The notes below the pieces were generated by a model. The model saw only the letters and a list, made by a program, of their open reading frames with translations. It searched no databases and was not told the DNA's origin. Shown one piece after another: positions 60,929-64,000 of a stretch of DNA of 64,000 nucleotides. Both the position numbers and the translations under genes were made by a program. Position 1 is the first letter of the stretch; each line of letters starts with the position of its first letter. Source of the DNA: Rhizobium tumorigenes (lineage in GTDB: Bacteria > Pseudomonadota > Alphaproteobacteria > Rhizobiales > Rhizobiaceae); contig NZ_CP117255.1 of assembly GCF_003240565.2 (NCBI RefSeq), positions 3,463,501 to 3,527,500 of the forward strand, given 5' to 3'.

Positions 60929-62469
60929 GATGCGAGTTCCCTTGTATGTCCGTGTCCCTTGGCCGAAGCCGCGATGATGGCCTCTTCCGTTGCGTCGTCA
61001 CGATTGAAGATTGCCACCAGCTTGCCGTTGCTGAGCACTGCGATACGGTCGGAAAGCGCCATGACCTCTTCGAGGTCGGAGGTCGAAAACAGGATGGCCA
61101 GCCCTTCGCCAGCCAGCCGCCGCATGGTGCGGAAGACGTCCGCCTTGGCGCCGACGTCGATGCCGCGGCTCGGCTCGTCCATCAAAAGTACCTTCGGATT
61201 GGTCATCAGAGCCTTGCCGATGACCACCTTCTGCTGGTTCCCGCCTGACATCGAGGTGATTTCGAAATCCGGATTGGGTGCCTTGATGGATAGCTCGCGG
61301 ATGCTGTCGCGGATCGCCTGCTTCTCGGCATTGGCATTGATATGGAAAAACCTTTTGAAACGCCCCAGGCTCGCAAGCGTCAGGTTGCTGGCAATAGACA
61401 GTATCGGCACCAGCCCCTCGCGCTGCCGGTCTTCCGGGATCAACGCCAGGCCCCGGCGGATACGCCGGGTGGTATCGCGCTCGCGCACCTGCTTGCCGTC
61501 GATAAAAATCTCACCGGTCGAATGGGGGTGGCGCCCCATGATGCATTCGAAGAATTCACTGCGTCCGGCGCCCATCAGGCCATAGATGCCGAGAATTTCG
61601 CCGGCCTGGACGCTCAGGGACACATTGTCGACGGCAAGTCCGCCGGTGGCGCGTGGCATGGTGATGCCATCGGCGCGAAACATCTCCTTGCCCATCGCGT
61701 GGCCATCGGCTTTGGCAAAGTCCTTTGCGTCCGAACCGATCATCGACCGGACGATCCATTTGGTGTCGATGTCCTTCACCATCGCCTGGCCGGTAATCTG
61801 GCCATCGCGCAGTACTGTGATGTAATCGCCGATGCGCATCAGCTCTTCCAGCCGGTGCGAGATGTAGACGATTGCCACTCCCTCGGCTTTCAGTTCGGCG
61901 ATGACCTTGAACAGGATGTCGACTTCGGCCGCCGACAGGGCCGAGGTCGGCTCATCCATGATCAGGATGCGGGCATTGAGCGAGATCGCCTTGGCGATTT
62001 CCACCAGTTGCTGCTGGCCGATCGGCAGGTCCTCGACCATCGTTTCCGCATCGATCCCGGCGTCCAGCTTCTTCAGGTACTGGTTGGCCTTTGCGACCTG
62101 CGCCTTGTGGTCGATGCCGAAGATGCCGCGGGTGATCTCGCGCGTGGCAAAGATGTTCTCGGCAACCGTGAGGTTGGCAAAAAGATTGAGTTCCTGGAAA
62201 ATCATGCCGATGCCGTTCGCCTGGGCGTCGGCAGGACTGTCGAAATGGATCGGCTTGCCGTCGAGGATGATACGGCCGATGGTCGGCTTTTCGACGCCGG
62301 CGATGATCTTCATCAGCGTCGATTTTCCGGCGCCGTTCTCCCCAACCAGCACATTAACGGCGCCGCGCCTGAGTTCCAGATTGGCGCGCTTGACGGCAAC
62401 GATGCCGGAATAGACCTTCGTCACATCGTCAAGCCGCAGGATGATATCGTCCGGGGTGAGCGCTTCCAT
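60925..62469 (-). CDS. Sugar ABC transporter ATPase (CUT2, two-domain)
   Basis: A 514-residue ATPase with two fused nucleotide-binding domains. The first has Walker A GENGAGKST (residues 43-51), a signature LPIGQQQLVEIAKA, and Walker B ILIMDEPTSAL; the second has the degenerate loop GLMGAGRSE, typical of CUT2 ATPases, with MSGGNQQKVVIGKAL and VLLMDEPSRGIDVGAK. ATG 62469 begins one base past the DUF2291 stop; an upstream TTG would overlap it. It energises the adjacent permease. Confidence 0.92.
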   Translation of the reverse strand: MEALTPDDIILRLDDVTKVYSGIVAVKRANLELRRGAVNVLVGENGAGKSTLMKIIAGVEKPTIGRIILDGKPIHFDSPADAQANGIGMIFQELNLFANLTVAENIFATREITRGIFGIDHKAQVAKANQYLKKLDAGIDAETMVEDLPIGQQQLVEIAKAISLNARILIMDEPTSALSAAEVDILFKVIAELKAEGVAIVYISHRLEELMRIGDYITVLRDGQITGQAMVKDIDTKWIVRSMIGSDAKDFAKADGHAMGKEMFRADGITMPRATGGLAVDNVSLSVQAGEILGIYGLMGAGRSEFFECIMGRHPHSTGEIFIDGKQVRERDTTRRIRRGLALIPEDRQREGLVPILSIASNLTLASLGRFKRFFHINANAEKQAIRDSIRELSIKAPNPDFEITSMSGGNQQKVVIGKALMTNPKVLLMDEPSRGIDVGAKADVFRTMRRLAGEGLAILFSTSDLEEVMALSDRIAVLSNGKLVAIFNRDDATEEAIIAASAKGHGHTRELAS

Positions 62470-62470
62470 G

Positions 62471-63118
62471 CTATTGGCCGATAGCAAGTGTTGCGGGTGT
62501 CACCAGCGGTAGCTGGCCAGATGTCGGCAGCGGGAAGGCGCCGGTGACCTTCACGGTTTTGCCGGGTAGCGCGTCGCGCGGCAGCGCCGAGAGAACGGTA
62601 GCATTGACCTTTTCATTGAACGACTTGCCGAACTGCGCCCATTCGATCTGGTTCTTGAACTCGTTGAAATTAACGATGTCGAGACTGTCTCGCAGCGCGG
62701 TGCCGCGGATGGCCGGGCCGATCTGCACCTTGAGATCCGCCTTGCCGTCGCCATCGATGTCGACATCGATCGTGGCTGCCCGGGATGTGGTTTCGGCCGC
62801 GCTGATCTTACCTTCGAACTTGACCACGTAGGTCCAGGGCGCATTGCCTTCCTTTTCGCGGTGACCGAACTTTGCACCGGCGTCGTCCGGGTTGGCGGCA
62901 ATAAGTGCCATCAACTGCCTGAAGTCGCCGGCCCGCTTTTCGATGGAGGGCAGGGCCTTGCTCTGCCAGATCGCCTCGACCCTGTCGCCAGGATTGAAGC
63001 CGGTCTTCGCAGCTTCGGCAGCTTTTTCAGCGGCTGTCTGCGTCTTGACGATCTTGCAGCCCGGCAAGGCTGCCGCAGCCAGCATTGCCATCAGCAACGC
63101 GCCCTTGATCCTCATCAT
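62471..63118 (-). CDS. DUF2291 periplasmic lipoprotein of the sugar ABC operon
   Basis: A 215-residue predicted lipoprotein. The signal peptide ends in a lipobox ALPGC (Cys about residue 21), and the mature part shows the DUF2291 pattern (FNPGDRVEAIWQSKALP, IQIGPAIRGTALRDSLDIVNFNEFKNQIEWAQFGKSFN, VKVTGAFPL). DUF2291 genes are found inside CUT2-type sugar operons in rhizobia; the role may be to aid transporter assembly or act as an extra periplasmic receptor, but no experiment supports either. The ATG at 63118 (first of two adjacent) has GGAG; it lies between the binding protein and the ATPase. Confidence 0.82.
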   Translation of the reverse strand: MMRIKGALLMAMLAAAALPGCKIVKTQTAAEKAAEAAKTGFNPGDRVEAIWQSKALPSIEKRAGDFRQLMALIAANPDDAGAKFGHREKEGNAPWTYVVKFEGKISAAETTSRAATIDVDIDGDGKADLKVQIGPAIRGTALRDSLDIVNFNEFKNQIEWAQFGKSFNEKVNATVLSALPRDALPGKTVKVTGAFPLPTSGQLPLVTPATLAIGQ

Positions 63119-63207
63119 TGGTATGCACTCCGCCCGCATCAGATACTGTCTATCAAGGTGACGGAGAGCGGATCTTGTCGCTCTCCGTCGATGTCAGTCC
63201 CGTGAGA

Positions 63208-64000
<793 letters not shown>

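Overview
The window is a stretch of alphaproteobacterial chromosome, almost certainly from the Rhizobiaceae (Rhizobium/Agrobacterium type). The GC content is high, and the core order infC-rpmI-rplT-pheS-pheT with lepA, xseA, guaA, queG and uppP nearby fits that group. So do rhizobial hallmarks: an Irr-type operator in front of mbfA, BA14K-like and BTLCP proteins, DUF3072, DUF3422 and a D-apiose utilisation operon. There is no prophage, insertion sequence, CRISPR array, rRNA or tRNA that I can see. The accessory content consists of toxin-antitoxin pairs, transporter/regulator pairs and one frameshifted gene.

Layout. 1-7.5 kb: 5' end of a phosphohexomutase gene leaving the window, a BA14K-like secreted protein, a SelT/W/H-type redox protein, an isochorismatase-family hydrolase, lepA, an XRE-cupin regulator with a GNAT enzyme, an acetylpolyamine amidohydrolase and a DMT exporter. 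7.5-11.5 kb: a group III truncated haemoglobin divergent from mbfA (iron export, ICE box at its start), a Gly/Tyr-rich lipoprotein, a BTLCP protease and an alpha/beta hydrolase. 11.6-18.3 kb: translation block infC (AUU start), rpmI, rplT, a kinase-like gene coupled to pheS, then a BrnT/BrnA toxin-antitoxin pair lying between pheS and pheT. 18.5-28.2 kb: DUF3422, DUF3072, two aldo/keto reductases, LysR, an M15-like protein, GNAT, a Gfo/Idh/MocA oxidoreductase, and a GtrA protein divergent from an STT3-like membrane glycosyltransferase. 28.4-34.8 kb: xseA, a MarR/DMT-exporter pair with twin operators, an M29 aminopeptidase, and a three-gene run (deacylase-like M14 protein, ArsC-like protein, YbaK) in which ybaK has no ordinary start codon.

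34.9-43.3 kb: a FecBCD-type ABC importer, a VapBC pair, guaA, MTA/SAH nucleosidase-like and thioesterase genes, tspO, and a DUF2252 gene broken by a single-base frameshift. 43.3-48.4 kb: a four-gene periplasmic locus (imelysin, dihaem DUF1111, imelysin, DUF1513) typical of iron-responsive loci. 48.6-56.7 kb: an HPP membrane protein, RsmB-family methyltransferase, RlpA, a roughly 490-bp gene-free AT-richer segment, an SDR-queG-GST operon, uppP, a 55-residue exported protein, and an NDUFA9-like protein. 57-64 kb: a leftward operon with a sugar-binding protein (cut by the window edge), a DUF2291 lipoprotein, ABC ATPase, permease, D-apiose dehydrogenase and D-apionate lactonase. Together these would import D-apiose and oxidise it to D-apionate.

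Recurring themes are iron handling (mbfA, imelysin/DUF1111 locus, FecBCD transporter), short regulator-effector pairs with recognisable inverted-repeat operators, and tight ATGA-type translational coupling inside operons. The most unusual items are the ACG-initiated ybaK, the BrnTA insertion between pheS and pheT, the STT3-like GT-C gene beside GtrA, and the uncharacterised dihaem/imelysin locus. All assignments rest on reading translated motifs by eye; no database search was run.
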